From JAJPHF01 sp035293805 (GTDB lineage: Bacteria > Chloroflexota > UBA6077 > JAJPHF01), in contig DATGMD010000002.1 in assembly GCA_035293805.1 (NCBI GenBank), positions 1-64,000 on the forward strand: 64,000 nt of DNA, given 5' to 3'. This document shows positions 40,404 through 49,358 of the stretch, piece after piece (position 1 is the stretch's first letter; the number at the start of each line of letters is the position of its first letter). The notes beneath the pieces are model-generated. The model searched no databases, was not told where the DNA came from, and saw only the letters and a list, made by a program, of their open reading frames with translations. Both the position numbers and the translations under genes were made by a program.

Positions 40404-41537
40404 TCAGCGACGGTCGCGGAAGTGTTTACGCAGGAAACTGGGCACCTCCAGGTCCTCGTCGACGTAGGGGCTGGGGGCAGGTGGCGGCTCCGCCAGCTCG
40501 CGCTGGCGCTCGAGCGCGCGCAGGGCCGGCGACCGGAGCCGCTCGGCGATCGGCGAGGCGGCCTTGGGCTCGGTGCGGCCGTCGAAGCCGGTCGCGATGA
40601 CCGTCAGCTTGACCTCGTCCTGCATGCGCGGATCGACGACCGCGCCGAAGATGATGTTCGCCTCGGGATCGGCGGCCTCGCGGATGACCTCCGCGGCCTC
40701 GTTGATCTCGTTGAGCGTCAGGTCGGTGCCGCCGGTGATGTTGAGCAGCACGCCGCGGGCGCCCTCCATCGACAGATCGAGCAGCGGGCTGGAGATGGCC
40801 ATGCGGGCCGCGTCGGCCGCCCGCGATTCACCTGAGCCGCGACCGATCGCCATGAGGGCGGAGCCGGCCTCGGACATGATGGTCTTGACGTCGGCGAAGT
40901 CGAGGTTGATCAGGCCCGGCTCGGTGATCAGCTCGGAGATGCCCTGGATGCCTTGGCGCAGCACATCGTCCACGATCATAAAGGCCGTCTCGACCGAGGT
41001 GCGCTTCTCGACGACCTGGAGGAGCCGCTCGTTGGGGATGGTGATCAGCGTGTTCACCTTCTCCTTGAGGCGGGCCAGGCCCTGCTCGGCCGCCTGGCGG
41101 CGGCGGGCGCCCTCGAAGGCGAACGGCTTGGTGACGACGCCGACGGTGAGCGCGCCGCAGTTCTGGGCGATCTCGGCCACCACGGGGGAGGCCCCGGTGC
41201 CGGTGCCGCCGCCCATGCCGGCCGCGATGAACACCATGTCGGCGGCGCTGCACAAGTGGAACAGCTCCTCCGCGCTCTCCTCGGCGGCCCGCTCGCCCAC
41301 GCTGGGGTTGCCGCCCGCGCCCAGCCCACGCGTCAGCTTCTCACCGATCCCGATGCGCGTCGGCGCCTCCGAGCGGTGGAGGGCCTGCAAATCCGTATTC
41401 ACGGCCGCGAACTCGATGCCGCGCACGCCGGCCTGGATCATGCGGTTCACGGCGTTACTGCCGCCGCCGCCACAGCCGATTACCAGGATGCGAGCGGTGC
41501 CCTGCTGGTTCCGCTCGTACTCACCGCCAACGGACAC
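40404..41537 (-). CDS. ftsZ: Cell division protein FtsZ
   Basis: A 377-residue tubulin-like GTPase that forms the Z ring. It has the N-terminal VIGCGGGGSNAVNRM, the tubulin signature AAGMGGGTGTGASPVVA (GGGTGTG 109-115), T7-loop LINLDFADVKTIM, and the C-terminal domain NIIFGAVVDPRMQDEVKLTVIATGF. A linker and a conserved C-terminal peptide (DLEVPSFLRKHF) that binds FtsA or other partners end the protein. It starts at GTG with TAGAGGGAGGGAGTA 4 bases before it. It follows ftsA after 117 bases containing heptad-type repeats and precedes pgeF. Confidence 0.97.
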   Translation of the reverse strand: MSVGGEYERNQQGTARILVIGCGGGGSNAVNRMIQAGVRGIEFAAVNTDLQALHRSEAPTRIGIGEKLTRGLGAGGNPSVGERAAEESAEELFHLCSAADMVFIAAGMGGGTGTGASPVVAEIAQNCGALTVGVVTKPFAFEGARRRQAAEQGLARLKEKVNTLITIPNERLLQVVEKRTSVETAFMIVDDVLRQGIQGISELITEPGLINLDFADVKTIMSEAGSALMAIGRGSGESRAADAARMAISSPLLDLSMEGARGVLLNITGGTDLTLNEINEAAEVIREAADPEANIIFGAVVDPRMQDEVKLTVIATGFDGRTEPKAASPIAERLRSPALRALERQRELAEPPPAPSPYVDEDLEVPSFLRKHFRDRR

Positions 41538-41550
41538 TACTCCCTCCCTC

Positions 41551-41660
41551 TAGCTGTCAGTGGTCAGTTGTCAGTAGTCAGCGCTTCGTACTCAGCAATA
41601 AGCTTGGCTACCGTCTCCCAGGCTTGCTGATGGCTGACCACTGATAGCTGATAGCTATTC
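41551..41660. repeat. Heptad-type repeats forming an inverted pair between ftsA and ftsZ
   Basis: TAGCTGTCAGTGGTCAG at 41551-41567 and CTGACCACTGATAGCTG at 41634-41650 are complementary except for one position. Both are made of GTCAGTG/GTCAGTT-type heptads. The pair surrounds the ftsA-ftsZ gap and reaches into the last codons of ftsA (stop at 41655). It could fold as a long hairpin in the mRNA and modulate ftsZ expression. Confidence 0.65.
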
Positions 41661-42887
41661 CGGCAACAACGCGCGCAGCCAGTGGCTGATGGCGCCGAGC
41701 GCCCCCCCTACCAGTTTACGGTGCGGTGCGGCCGAGGGCTCCTCGGTTTGCACGCTGCCCCAGCGCAGCAGGCCCACCGCGGCCGCCGCGGCCGGGGTGC
41801 CCAGCGCGTCGGTCAGGCCGGTCACGCCCTGCGGGACCCCCACGCGCACGGCGCCCGGGAAGACCACGCCGGCTAGCTCGCGAATGCCGCGCAACTGAGC
41901 CGTGCCGCCGGTGAGCACCACCCCCGCCGGCAGGCTCGTATCGTACCCCGCGCGCCGCAACTCGGTGTACACCAACTCGAACGTCTCGGCTAGCCGCGCC
42001 TCGAGAATCTCGCTCACCATGCGCTCGGACACCTGGCGACCGCGGCCGTCGCTCGGCGTGGTGCCGTTGAGCGCGCGGTCTTCGTCGATCGCGCTGGCGA
42101 GCGCGCAGCCGTAGCGCAGCTTGATCTCCTCGGCGGTGTGGAACGGCACGCGCAAGCCGATGGCGATGTCGTTGGTCAGGTGGTAGCCGCCCACCGGCAA
42201 CACGAGCGCGTGGCTGATACTGCCGTCCACGAACACCGCCGCGCTGGTCGTGCCGCCGCCCACGTCCACGAGCAGCACGCCCAGGTCCTTCTCGGCCTCC
42301 GTGAGCACCGCCTCGCCAGCCGCCAGCCCTTGCAGCACCAGGGCGTCCACGCCGACGCCCACCCGCTCGACGCAGCGGAGCAGGTTGTGGACCGACGTGA
42401 GCGCGCCGGTCACGATGTTCGCCTCGACTTCGAGGCGATGGCCGAGCATGCCCACCGGGTTGCGCACGCCCTCCTGGCCGTCGACCACGAAGTAGCGCGG
42501 GATCATGTGGATGATCTCGCGGTCGGGCGGCAGGTTGACGATGCGCGCCGCGTCCAGGACCCGGTTCACGTCCTCCTGGGTAATGACCTTGTCGTGGCGG
42601 CGGACCGGCACGACGCCGTGGCTGTTCTCCGAGGCGACGTGGCCGCCGGCGATGCCGACGTAGGCCCCGACGAGCTTGAACCCGGACTGCTGCTCGGCCT
42701 TGCGGACGGAGGCGCCGATCGCTTCGACGGCCTCGTCGACGTTGACGACGATGCCCTTCCGCAGCCCCCGCGAGGGGGTGATGCCCACGCCGATCACCTC
42801 GACGCGCCCATCGACGAGAACCTCGCCGATGAGCGTGACCACCTTGGTGGTCCCGACGTCGATGCCGACGACGATGTGCTCCCCCAT
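41655..42887 (-). CDS. ftsA: Cell division protein FtsA
   Basis: A 410-residue actin-fold protein that tethers FtsZ to the membrane. Motifs are the phosphate-1 loop VVGIDVGTTKVVTLIGE, the 1C domain (VDEAVEAIGASVRKAEQQSG), the phosphate-2 loop LLVDVGGGTTSAAVFVDG, and the adenosine motif GVVLTGGTAQLRGIRELA. The C-terminal amphipathic helix (GALGAISHWLRALLPE) is a plausible membrane-targeting sequence. ATG 42887 is preceded by a 252-base gap from ftsQ, where a separate promoter for ftsA-ftsZ may lie; a TATACT at about 42994 on the minus strand is a possible -10, but no good -35 was found. Confidence 0.95.
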   Translation of the reverse strand: MGEHIVVGIDVGTTKVVTLIGEVLVDGRVEVIGVGITPSRGLRKGIVVNVDEAVEAIGASVRKAEQQSGFKLVGAYVGIAGGHVASENSHGVVPVRRHDKVITQEDVNRVLDAARIVNLPPDREIIHMIPRYFVVDGQEGVRNPVGMLGHRLEVEANIVTGALTSVHNLLRCVERVGVGVDALVLQGLAAGEAVLTEAEKDLGVLLVDVGGGTTSAAVFVDGSISHALVLPVGGYHLTNDIAIGLRVPFHTAEEIKLRYGCALASAIDEDRALNGTTPSDGRGRQVSERMVSEILEARLAETFELVYTELRRAGYDTSLPAGVVLTGGTAQLRGIRELAGVVFPGAVRVGVPQGVTGLTDALGTPAAAAAVGLLRWGSVQTEEPSAAPHRKLVGGALGAISHWLRALLPE

Positions 42888-43139
42888 CCGTTGCCCCTAC
42901 CGCCCCTTCATCGCCCCCCACGCGGCTCGGGGGCAAGAGCGCCCGTGGCCGCCAGGCCGCCCGCTCCCGCCGTTCCGCCGTAGTCGTGGCGGCAGTATAT
43001 CGCGCCCACCGGCGGCGCGGCCAGGCAAGCGCGCGTCGCAATCCGCTATCAGCCGTGGAGCGCCCGCCCACCGCGCCGGGCGCCCCGCCCGGCCCCGGCG
43101 CCGCGGTATCCCAACGGGTTCGCAATTGCACCTACCGTG

Positions 43140-43973
43140 CTAGCGGTAGTATGGCCGCCCCGGGAAGCGCACGTCGACCAGCTGCACGGGGGCGCGCTGG
43201 CGCTCGATCTCCGCGGCCAGCGCCTGAAACGTCGTCACCTTCCAGGCCAGATCGGTGTCGTCGCCAAACCGCACCTGCCAGCCGCCGCGGGTCGTAATGG
43301 CGATGCCCGTGTCGGCGGCGTACTCGAACGCCCCGGTAGACGGCTGCCAGGCCGGCGGGAGGAGGGCGCTGAGCTGCACCGCCGCCCGCACGGCCTCGGC
43401 GGGCACCATCGCGCCCGGCTCCAGCGTCCCGGCGCGGTTCTCGCGCACCAGGACCAGCGAGTCGCCGCGCGCGGCAGGCCCGATCACTCGCCCATCCCGG
43501 TCCACCAAGAACGTGACGGCGCCTAATTGCCACTGGGCGTACGGCACCCGCTCGGTGATGCGAATTGCTACCCGGCGCGGAAAGATCGGGTGAACCTCGG
43601 CGGACGCCACGGCAGGCAACCCAAGCAGGCGCTGGGCGACCTGTCGGCCATTGACCCAGAGGATATGGACTCCACTGACCGCGGCGGCGTCGACCACCTG
43701 TTGCGACGTGAGCAGGTGATTGCCGTCTACTGTGACCTCGCTGACGTAGTAGCTCGACGAGGTCAGAAGATGATACAGAAATGTGACACCGAGCAGCAAC
43801 ACGGCGAGGCCGCCCAGCTTCGCCAGACACCACCACCAGAAGTTGGGTGCGCGGAGGCCGCTGACCAGCCGATCGAGCGGGCCCGGCCCGCGCTCGACCG
43901 GTGCCCGCGCGCGCGGGCGCGTGGTGCTCCGCACGCGCATGGCTACTGGCCGGGGCCGCGAGCGCGTCTCCAT
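43140..43973 (-). CDS. ftsQ: Cell division protein FtsQ/DivIB
   Basis: A 277-residue bitopic division protein. A basic cytoplasmic segment of about 45 residues precedes a single TM (WWCLAKLGGLAVLLLGVTFLYHLL, about 47-70). The extracellular POTRA domain follows (YYVSEVTVDGNHLLTSQQVVDAAAVSG), then the FtsQ beta domain (VASAEVHPIFPRRVAIRITERVPYAQWQ, DRDGRVI). It bridges early and late division proteins with FtsL and FtsI. It overlaps murB by one base and precedes ftsA. The sequence is divergent beyond POTRA, as usual. Confidence 0.9.
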   Translation of the reverse strand: METRSRPRPVAMRVRSTTRPRARAPVERGPGPLDRLVSGLRAPNFWWWCLAKLGGLAVLLLGVTFLYHLLTSSSYYVSEVTVDGNHLLTSQQVVDAAAVSGVHILWVNGRQVAQRLLGLPAVASAEVHPIFPRRVAIRITERVPYAQWQLGAVTFLVDRDGRVIGPAARGDSLVLVRENRAGTLEPGAMVPAEAVRAAVQLSALLPPAWQPSTGAFEYAADTGIAITTRGGWQVRFGDDTDLAWKVTTFQALAAEIERQRAPVQLVDVRFPGRPYYR

Positions 43974-45025
43974 CAGGCGCCTCCGTCGGGCGGATCGGGG
44001 AGCGGCGCCGCCAGGCCGGCGAGCGCGGCGCGCGGCCAGCGGCCGACGAGCTGGACCTCGGGCACCAGCCAGATGCCGGTCTGGGCGTAGACGGCGTCCT
44101 GCACGGTGCGCATGAGCGTGTAGACGTCGGCGGCCGTGGCGTGGTCGCGGTTCACGATGAAGTTGGCGTGCAGCGGCGACACCTCCGCGCCGCCGACGCG
44201 CCGCCCCTTCAGGCCCGCCGCGTCGATCAGCCGGCCGGCCGAGTCGCCGGGTGGGTTGGTGAACGTCGAGCCGACGCTGAAGCCGGCGGGCTGCGTGCGG
44301 CGCCGCTGATCGCGCACGGCGCGCAGCTCCGCCGCCAACGGCCCGGGGTCGGCCGCGGTCAGCCGCAGCTCCGCCTCGAGCACGACGTCGTCCAGCTCAC
44401 GGCGCTTCAGGCGCGTGGTCCGGTAGGCCATCGCCAGGTCGTCCGGCGTCAAGTAGGCGGTCTGCCCCGAGGGACCGACCACCAGCGCGCGCTCCAGCAC
44501 CTCGGCCATCGCGCCGCCGAAGGCGCCCGCGTTGTTCACTACCGCCGCCCCCACCGTCCCCGGCACGTTGCTCGCCCACACTAGGCCCGCCAGCCCGCGC
44601 CGCGCGGTCTGGCGAGCCAAGCTGGCGAGCAAGTGCCCCGCCGGCGCGACGGCGGTGACCCGGCCCGGCTCGTCGGGGTGGGCCACGTAGCGCACGGGCG
44701 AGCGTAACATGCTCTTCACCACCAGGCCCGCCACGCCGGCGTCGGCCACCAGCAGGTTGCTCGCGCCCCCGATCACTCGACACGGCACGCCGAGCGCGTG
44801 CGCGGCGCGCAGCGCGGCCGCCACCTGCTCCGGGCGCGTGGCGACGAGGAAGAGGTCGGCTGGCCCGCCGATGCGGATCGACGTGTGGGGCGCTAGCGGC
44901 TCGGCCCGCCGCAGCGCCATACCGAGTGCGGAGTGCTGGGTGCTGAGTGCGGCGTAAAGCGCGTCGAGGCGCTCGGACGGCACGTCGCCGCCTTCCCACT
45001 CGCGCGGCAGCCACTCAGCGCTCAT
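43973..45025 (-). CDS. murB: UDP-N-acetylenolpyruvoylglucosamine reductase
   Basis: A 350-residue FAD enzyme that reduces UDP-GlcNAc-enolpyruvate to UDP-MurNAc with NADPH. FAD-binding blocks are TSIRIGGPADLFLV, RVIGGASNLLVADAGVAGLVV and ASNVPGTVGAAVVNNAGAFGGAMAEVLE; the proton-donating Ser lies in SVGSTFTNP, and GLKGRRVGGAEVSPLHANFIVN is the C-terminal signature. The first 36 residues (with ALYAALSTQHSALG) are encoded partly by heptad repeats at 44924-44952, so this N-terminus may be non-native and translation could begin at MALRRAEP. The ATG at 45025 overlaps the murC stop by 4 bases. Confidence 0.94.
   Translation of the reverse strand: MSAEWLPREWEGGDVPSERLDALYAALSTQHSALGMALRRAEPLAPHTSIRIGGPADLFLVATRPEQVAAALRAAHALGVPCRVIGGASNLLVADAGVAGLVVKSMLRSPVRYVAHPDEPGRVTAVAPAGHLLASLARQTARRGLAGLVWASNVPGTVGAAVVNNAGAFGGAMAEVLERALVVGPSGQTAYLTPDDLAMAYRTTRLKRRELDDVVLEAELRLTAADPGPLAAELRAVRDQRRRTQPAGFSVGSTFTNPPGDSAGRLIDAAGLKGRRVGGAEVSPLHANFIVNRDHATAADVYTLMRTVQDAVYAQTGIWLVPEVQLVGRWPRAALAGLAAPLPDPPDGGA
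44924..44952. repeat. Heptad repeats inside the murB 5' end
   Basis: GAGTGCG, GAGTGCT, GGGTGCT, GAGTGCG (plus-strand reading) are four consecutive 7-mers of the family seen in intergenic regions. Here they encode STQHSAL-type residues near the MurB N-terminus. Confidence 0.65.
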
Positions 45026-46443
45026 CGCGCGGCACCCAGCGCTTCAAGGACGAGCGGCCCGAGGCGGTCTACGTCGCCCGCGCCCATGGTGAGCAAGAGG
45101 GCGCCGGGCGGCAGGCGGGCGGCCAGGTAGGCAGCAGCGGACTCCAGGTCGGGCACGTAGACGGCCGGGGGGCCGCTCACGCGCGCGGCCAGATCGGCGC
45201 CCGAGACCGCGATCGGCTCGCGCTCGCGGCCGACCGGCTCATAGATCGCCGTCACGAGTACGCCGTCGGCCAGCGCGAGGGCTGCCGCGAACTCGGCGAG
45301 CAGGCGGCTCGTGCGGTTGCGGGTGTGGGGCTGGAAGGCGACCCAGAGCGGCCCCGCGTGGACGGCGCGGGCCGCCGCGAGCGTCGCCCGCACGGCGGTC
45401 GGGTGGTGGGCGTAGTCGTCGACGACGGCCACGCCGCGCGCGCGGCCCAACGGCTGGAAGCGCCGCCGCGTACCGCGGAAGGCCGGGAGCGCGGCGACCG
45501 CCTCGGCGAGCGGCACCCCCTCGCCGTGCGCGACCGCCAGCGCGGCAAGAGCGTTCGCCACGTTGTGGCGCCCGACGAGCGGCAGCCGCACGGCGGCCTC
45601 CGCGCCGTCCGGGGCGACCGCGACGAACTCCATGCCGTACCGAGGCAGGGCCTCCTCGCCGGGCGCGTCGGCCAGCGCCGCGGCGCGGCAGGCGCGCGCC
45701 CGCCAGCCGGCCTGGGCGGTCAGGCCGTAGGCGATGCGCTGGGGCGCGGCGAGGCGCCGGGCACCCGCGTCGTCGGCGCAGGCGATCAGGCGCCCCTCAG
45801 CGGGCAGGCGGTCCACGAAGGCGGCAAAGGTCGCCTCGATCTCGGCGAGGTCGCGGAAGTAGTCGAGGTGGTCGGCCTCGACGCTGGTCACGACGGCCAC
45901 CCGGGGGGTCAGCCGCAGGAAGCGCCGATCGTACTCGTCCGCCTCGACGACGACGTGCGGCCCGCGCCCCAGGCGCACGCTTGCGCCGTAGTTCAGCATC
46001 TCCGCTCCGGCCAGGATGGTCGGGTCGCGTCCGGCCCGCTCCAGCAAGAAGCCGACCAGCGCCGTGGTGGTGGTCTTGCCGTGGGTGCCCGCGATCGCGA
46101 TCCCGAGCGCCCGCGCGGTGAGCAGGCCCAGCACGTCGGCGTGGCTAAGCACCGGGATGCCCCGCGCCCGCGCGGCCCGCACCTCTGGGTTGTCGTGGGC
46201 CACCGCCGCGGTGACGACCACCAGATCGGCCGCGTCGACGTGCGCCGCCGCGTGGCCGGTGTACACCGGCACACCGTGGGCGACCAGCGCGTCGGACGCG
46301 GGGCCCGGCCGGGCATCACAGCCGGAGACGCCCTGGCCGCGCTCGCGGAACAGGCGCGCGAGCCCGCTCATGCCGGAGCCGCCGATACCCACGAAGTGGG
46401 CATGGCGCACGGCGTCGAGAGCCAGCGGCAAGCAATCGGCCAT
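45022..46443 (-). CDS. murC: UDP-N-acetylmuramate-L-alanine ligase
   Basis: A 473-residue Mur ligase that adds L-Ala to UDP-MurNAc. The N-terminal domain begins HFVGIGGSGMSGLARLFRERG, the ATP loop is IAGTHGKTTTTAL (119-127), followed by VVEADEYDRRFLRLTPRVAVVTSVEADHLDYF, LVGRHNVANALAALAVAH, VVDDYAHHPTAVRATLAAAR and FQPHTRNRT, all diagnostic of MurC. It is 46 bases downstream of ftsW, a gap that contains CAGCGATCAG-type heptads, and overlaps murB by 4 bases. Confidence 0.96.
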   Translation of the reverse strand: MADCLPLALDAVRHAHFVGIGGSGMSGLARLFRERGQGVSGCDARPGPASDALVAHGVPVYTGHAAAHVDAADLVVVTAAVAHDNPEVRAARARGIPVLSHADVLGLLTARALGIAIAGTHGKTTTTALVGFLLERAGRDPTILAGAEMLNYGASVRLGRGPHVVVEADEYDRRFLRLTPRVAVVTSVEADHLDYFRDLAEIEATFAAFVDRLPAEGRLIACADDAGARRLAAPQRIAYGLTAQAGWRARACRAAALADAPGEEALPRYGMEFVAVAPDGAEAAVRLPLVGRHNVANALAALAVAHGEGVPLAEAVAALPAFRGTRRRFQPLGRARGVAVVDDYAHHPTAVRATLAAARAVHAGPLWVAFQPHTRNRTSRLLAEFAAALALADGVLVTAIYEPVGREREPIAVSGADLAARVSGPPAVYVPDLESAAAYLAARLPPGALLLTMGAGDVDRLGPLVLEALGAAR

Positions 46444-46489
46444 CAGCGATCAGTCATCCACAAGACGGAGCTCCAGACCCGCGGCGCGG

Positions 46490-47770
46490 CTAACCGCGGT
46501 CCGCGTAGCGCGCCCTGGCGCCGGAGCGGCTGACCGACGACAGCGGCCGGCTGGCCAGCGCGGGACGCGCCGGGCGGGCCGCCGCCGGCCGCCGGCGGGG
46601 AGTTCCCAGGAGGGGGCGCTCGGCACGCCGCGGCACCGCCGGCCGCAGCTCGGCCGGCTCCGGGCGCGGCGTGGCGCGCGAGACGCCGAGCAGCAGGCCA
46701 ATGGCCGCGAGCGAGATGACGAGCGAGGAGCCGCCGAAACTCACGAAGGGCAGGGTGACGCCGGTGAAGGGGACGGCGTTGGTGACCACCATCATGTTCA
46801 GCAGCGCCTGCCAGACGATAAGCGCCGTGGTACCGACGGCCAGCAAGCGGCCAAAGCGGTCGGGCGCGCGGTGGGCGATGACGAGTCCGCGCCAGGCGAT
46901 GCAGACGAACAGCAGCAGCACGAGCCCGGTGCCGAGCAGGCCCAGCTCCTCGCCGATCACCGCGAAGATGGCGTCGGTGTGGGCGCTGGGGAGGTAGTAC
47001 GCTTTGGCCAGGCTGGCGCCGAGCCCGCGCCCCACCAGGCCGCCGGAGCCGAGCGCGGTCAGCGCCTGCTTGGTGTGCCAGCCGGCGCCCAGCGGGTCCG
47101 ACCAGGGGTCCGCCCACCCTTGCAGGCGCTGCGCCCGATACGCGGCCGAGGTGACCAGCCAGGCCATCGCGGCGACGCCGACCCCCGCGGCGCCGGCCAC
47201 GTGCACGACGTTCGCGCCGGCGACCCAGAACACCGTCGCGGCCGCCAGCACGAGCACGATGGTCGTGCCCATGTCGGGCTCGCGCATGATCAGGAACGCC
47301 ACCAGCCCGACGAGCCCCAGGAACGGCAGGGAGCCGCTCTTGAGGCCGCTCGCCCGCTCGCGGCCGCTCGCCAGCCAGCTCGCGATGAAGACGATGACGG
47401 CGATCTTGGCCAGCTCGCTGGGCTGCGCGCCCGGCAACAGCCCTCCAGTCTGGAGCCAGCGCCGCGAGCCGTACACCTCGACGCCCAAGCCGGGGATGAG
47501 GACGACCACCAGCAGCCCGACCGAGACGACCATCCCCATCAGCGCCCAGCGCCGCCAGCGCCGGTAGTCCACGCCCGCCAGGAAGCCCATCAGCACCAGT
47601 CCGCCCGCCAGCGCGATCAAGTGCCGCGTGAGGAAGTAGTTGTCGTCGCCGAACTCGTTGTGCGCGACGATGAAGCTGGAGCTGTACACCCAGACGATGC
47701 CGGCCACGAGCAGCAGCAGGACGGCCACGAGCAGCCAGAGGTCAGGCGGGCGCCGCGGCGACTCAGTCAT
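46490..47770 (-). CDS. ftsW: Lipid II polymerase/flippase FtsW (SEDS family)
   Basis: A 426-residue polytopic SEDS protein with about ten TM helices that polymerises glycan strands at the septum together with FtsI. Signature segments include PSELAKIAVIVFIASWLA, REPDMGTTIVLVLAAATVFWVAG, AHTDAIFAVIGEELGLLGTGLVLLLF and PFTGVTLPFVSFGGSSLVISLAAIGLLLGVSR. The catalytic Asp corresponds to TDAIF-proximal/first-loop residues in the family. A 60-residue basic Arg/Ala/Pro tail (TPRRRPAAARPARPA) is added at the C-terminus. It overlaps murD by 8 bases. Confidence 0.94.
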   Translation of the reverse strand: MTESPRRPPDLWLLVAVLLLLVAGIVWVYSSSFIVAHNEFGDDNYFLTRHLIALAGGLVLMGFLAGVDYRRWRRWALMGMVVSVGLLVVVLIPGLGVEVYGSRRWLQTGGLLPGAQPSELAKIAVIVFIASWLASGRERASGLKSGSLPFLGLVGLVAFLIMREPDMGTTIVLVLAAATVFWVAGANVVHVAGAAGVGVAAMAWLVTSAAYRAQRLQGWADPWSDPLGAGWHTKQALTALGSGGLVGRGLGASLAKAYYLPSAHTDAIFAVIGEELGLLGTGLVLLLFVCIAWRGLVIAHRAPDRFGRLLAVGTTALIVWQALLNMMVVTNAVPFTGVTLPFVSFGGSSLVISLAAIGLLLGVSRATPRPEPAELRPAVPRRAERPLLGTPRRRPAAARPARPALASRPLSSVSRSGARARYADRG

Positions 47771-49358
47771 TGGCGCTCCTCTCCCGATGCGGCAGGCTGC
47801 TGGTCGCGGCGGCGCCCGCCCTCACCCCCCGCCCTCTCCCAGAGGGAGAGGGGGCTATCGCCCTCGCCCCCCGCCCTCTCCCCGTGGGAGAGGGGGCTGG
47901 CGTCCCCAGCGAGTGGGCGCCATCGCCTGGGCGGTCCTCGTGCTCCCCCCAAGATTGGGGGGCCGAGGGCGCCAGGGCCTGGACGGCGGCGCGGAAGCGC
48001 GCGCCGCGCTCCTCGAAGTCGCGGAACTGATCGTAGCTGGTGCAGCCCGGCGCGAGCAGGACCACGTCGCCCGGCCGGGCCAGCTCGTGCGCTCGCGCGA
48101 TGGCCGCGTCCAGCGTGGCCGCGCGGTGCTGGGGCACCGCCGCCGCGCCGTGTGCTCGCGCCGCCGCGGCGATCAGGTCCTGCGCCTCGCCGAGCAACAC
48201 GAGGTGGCGCACCCGTCGCGCGACGACCGCCGCCCAGCGGTCCCAAGGCAGGTGTTTGTCGCGCCCGCCGGCCAGGAGCACGATCGGCGCGTCGAAGCTC
48301 TCCAGGGCGGCGATGCTGCGCTCCGGCGACGTGGCAATCGAGTCGTTCACGTAGCGCACACCGTCCACCTCACCCACGATCTCCAGGCGGTGAGGGACGC
48401 CGGGGAATTCGGCCAGCGCGGCGCGGACGGCCTCCGGCGGGATGCCGGCCGCGGCGGCGATGGCGCACACGGCGAGGGCGTTCGCCAGGTTATGGCGGCC
48501 GAGCAGCCGCAGCACGGCGCGCGGGGCCACCCGCGTCTCCCGCCCGCCGCGCCGTACCACGAGCCAGTCGTCGGCCAGGTAGGCGCCCTCGACTGGCCCG
48601 GCCAGGCTGAACCGCAGGCGACGCGCGGCGCCGGGCGCCGCCGCGGCGAGCGGGTCATCGGCGTTCAGCACGGCCCAATCGGCGGGCTGCTGGTGGGCGA
48701 CGATCTGGTACTTCGCGGCCGTATAGGCTTCCATGCTGGGGTGGCGGTCCAAGTGGTTGGGGGTGATGTTGGTGATGGCCGCGACGTGGGGGCTGCGCCG
48801 GAGCGGCTCGAGCTGGAAGCTGCTCAGCTCCAGCACGACCCAGGCCGCGGGCGTGATCTCGGGCAAGCGGCCGAGCAGCGGCACGCCGATGTTGCCGCCC
48901 ACGAACACGGTGCGGCCGGCGCGGCGGAACACCTCGCCCGTGAGCGCGGTCGTGGTGGTCTTGCCGCTGCTGCCGGTGATGCCCACGACGGGGGCCGGGC
49001 AGCGCGCCAGAAACAGCTCCGTGGCGCTGCTGAGCGCCAGGCCGCGCCGGCGCGCCTCGACGACCAGCGGCAGCTCGGGCGGCACGCCGGGGCTCAGGTA
49101 GAGCGTGTCCCGGTCGTCGAGCAGCGCCGGTGGATGCCCGCCGAGCGCGTAGCGGATGGGCAGCCCCTCCAGGCCGTCCAGCGACGCGGTCAGCTCGGTC
49201 GCCGGCCGCCGGTCCGTCACGCAGACGTCCGCGCCCGCGGCGACGAGGTAGCGCGCCAGATCGGTCCCTTCGCGCGCCAACCCGACGACCAACGCTCGCT
49301 GGCCGGCCAGCTGGGCATCGGGAGCCGGGCGCCGGGGGCCGGCGATGGGCATGGTCAT
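47763..49358 (-). CDS. murD: UDP-N-acetylmuramoylalanine-D-glutamate ligase with repeat-derived tail
   Basis: A 531-residue Mur ligase that adds D-Glu to UDP-MurNAc-Ala. The N-terminal Rossmann domain (RALVVGLAREGTDLARYL, LSPGVPPELPLV), ATP loop GITGSSGKTTTT (129-137), FVGGNIGVPLL, WVVLELSSFQLE, ITNITPNHLDRHPSMEAYTAAKYQIV, GRHNLANALAVCAI, FPGVPHRLEIVGEVDGVRYVNDSIATSPERSIAALESF and VLLAPGCTSYDQFRDFEERGARF are all present. After about residue 465 the usual MurD ends, but the frame continues for 65 residues of Ser/Pro/Gly/Arg (SPTGRGRGARA, SPSGRGRGVRA) encoded by palindromic repeats at 47818-47900. It overlaps ftsI and ftsW. Confidence 0.95.
   Translation of the reverse strand: MTMPIAGPRRPAPDAQLAGQRALVVGLAREGTDLARYLVAAGADVCVTDRRPATELTASLDGLEGLPIRYALGGHPPALLDDRDTLYLSPGVPPELPLVVEARRRGLALSSATELFLARCPAPVVGITGSSGKTTTTALTGEVFRRAGRTVFVGGNIGVPLLGRLPEITPAAWVVLELSSFQLEPLRRSPHVAAITNITPNHLDRHPSMEAYTAAKYQIVAHQQPADWAVLNADDPLAAAAPGAARRLRFSLAGPVEGAYLADDWLVVRRGGRETRVAPRAVLRLLGRHNLANALAVCAIAAAAGIPPEAVRAALAEFPGVPHRLEIVGEVDGVRYVNDSIATSPERSIAALESFDAPIVLLAGGRDKHLPWDRWAAVVARRVRHLVLLGEAQDLIAAAARAHGAAAVPQHRAATLDAAIARAHELARPGDVVLLAPGCTSYDQFRDFEERGARFRAAVQALAPSAPQSWGEHEDRPGDGAHSLGTPAPSPTGRGRGARAIAPSPSGRGRGVRAGAAATSSLPHRERSAND
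47818..47900. repeat. Palindromic repeats inside the murD 3' end
   Basis: Two units with CCCTCTCCCAGAGGGAGAGGG and CCCTCTCCCCGTGGGAGAGGG cores are read in frame as the C-terminal tail of MurD. They belong to the same family as the 44-bp intergenic repeats. Confidence 0.8.

Noticed and set aside
46016..48610. 864-codon plus-strand frame opposite murC, ftsW and murD
   Set aside because: It is antisense to three well-recognised genes and contains Arg/His/Gln-rich text with no domain; such frames are common at this GC content.
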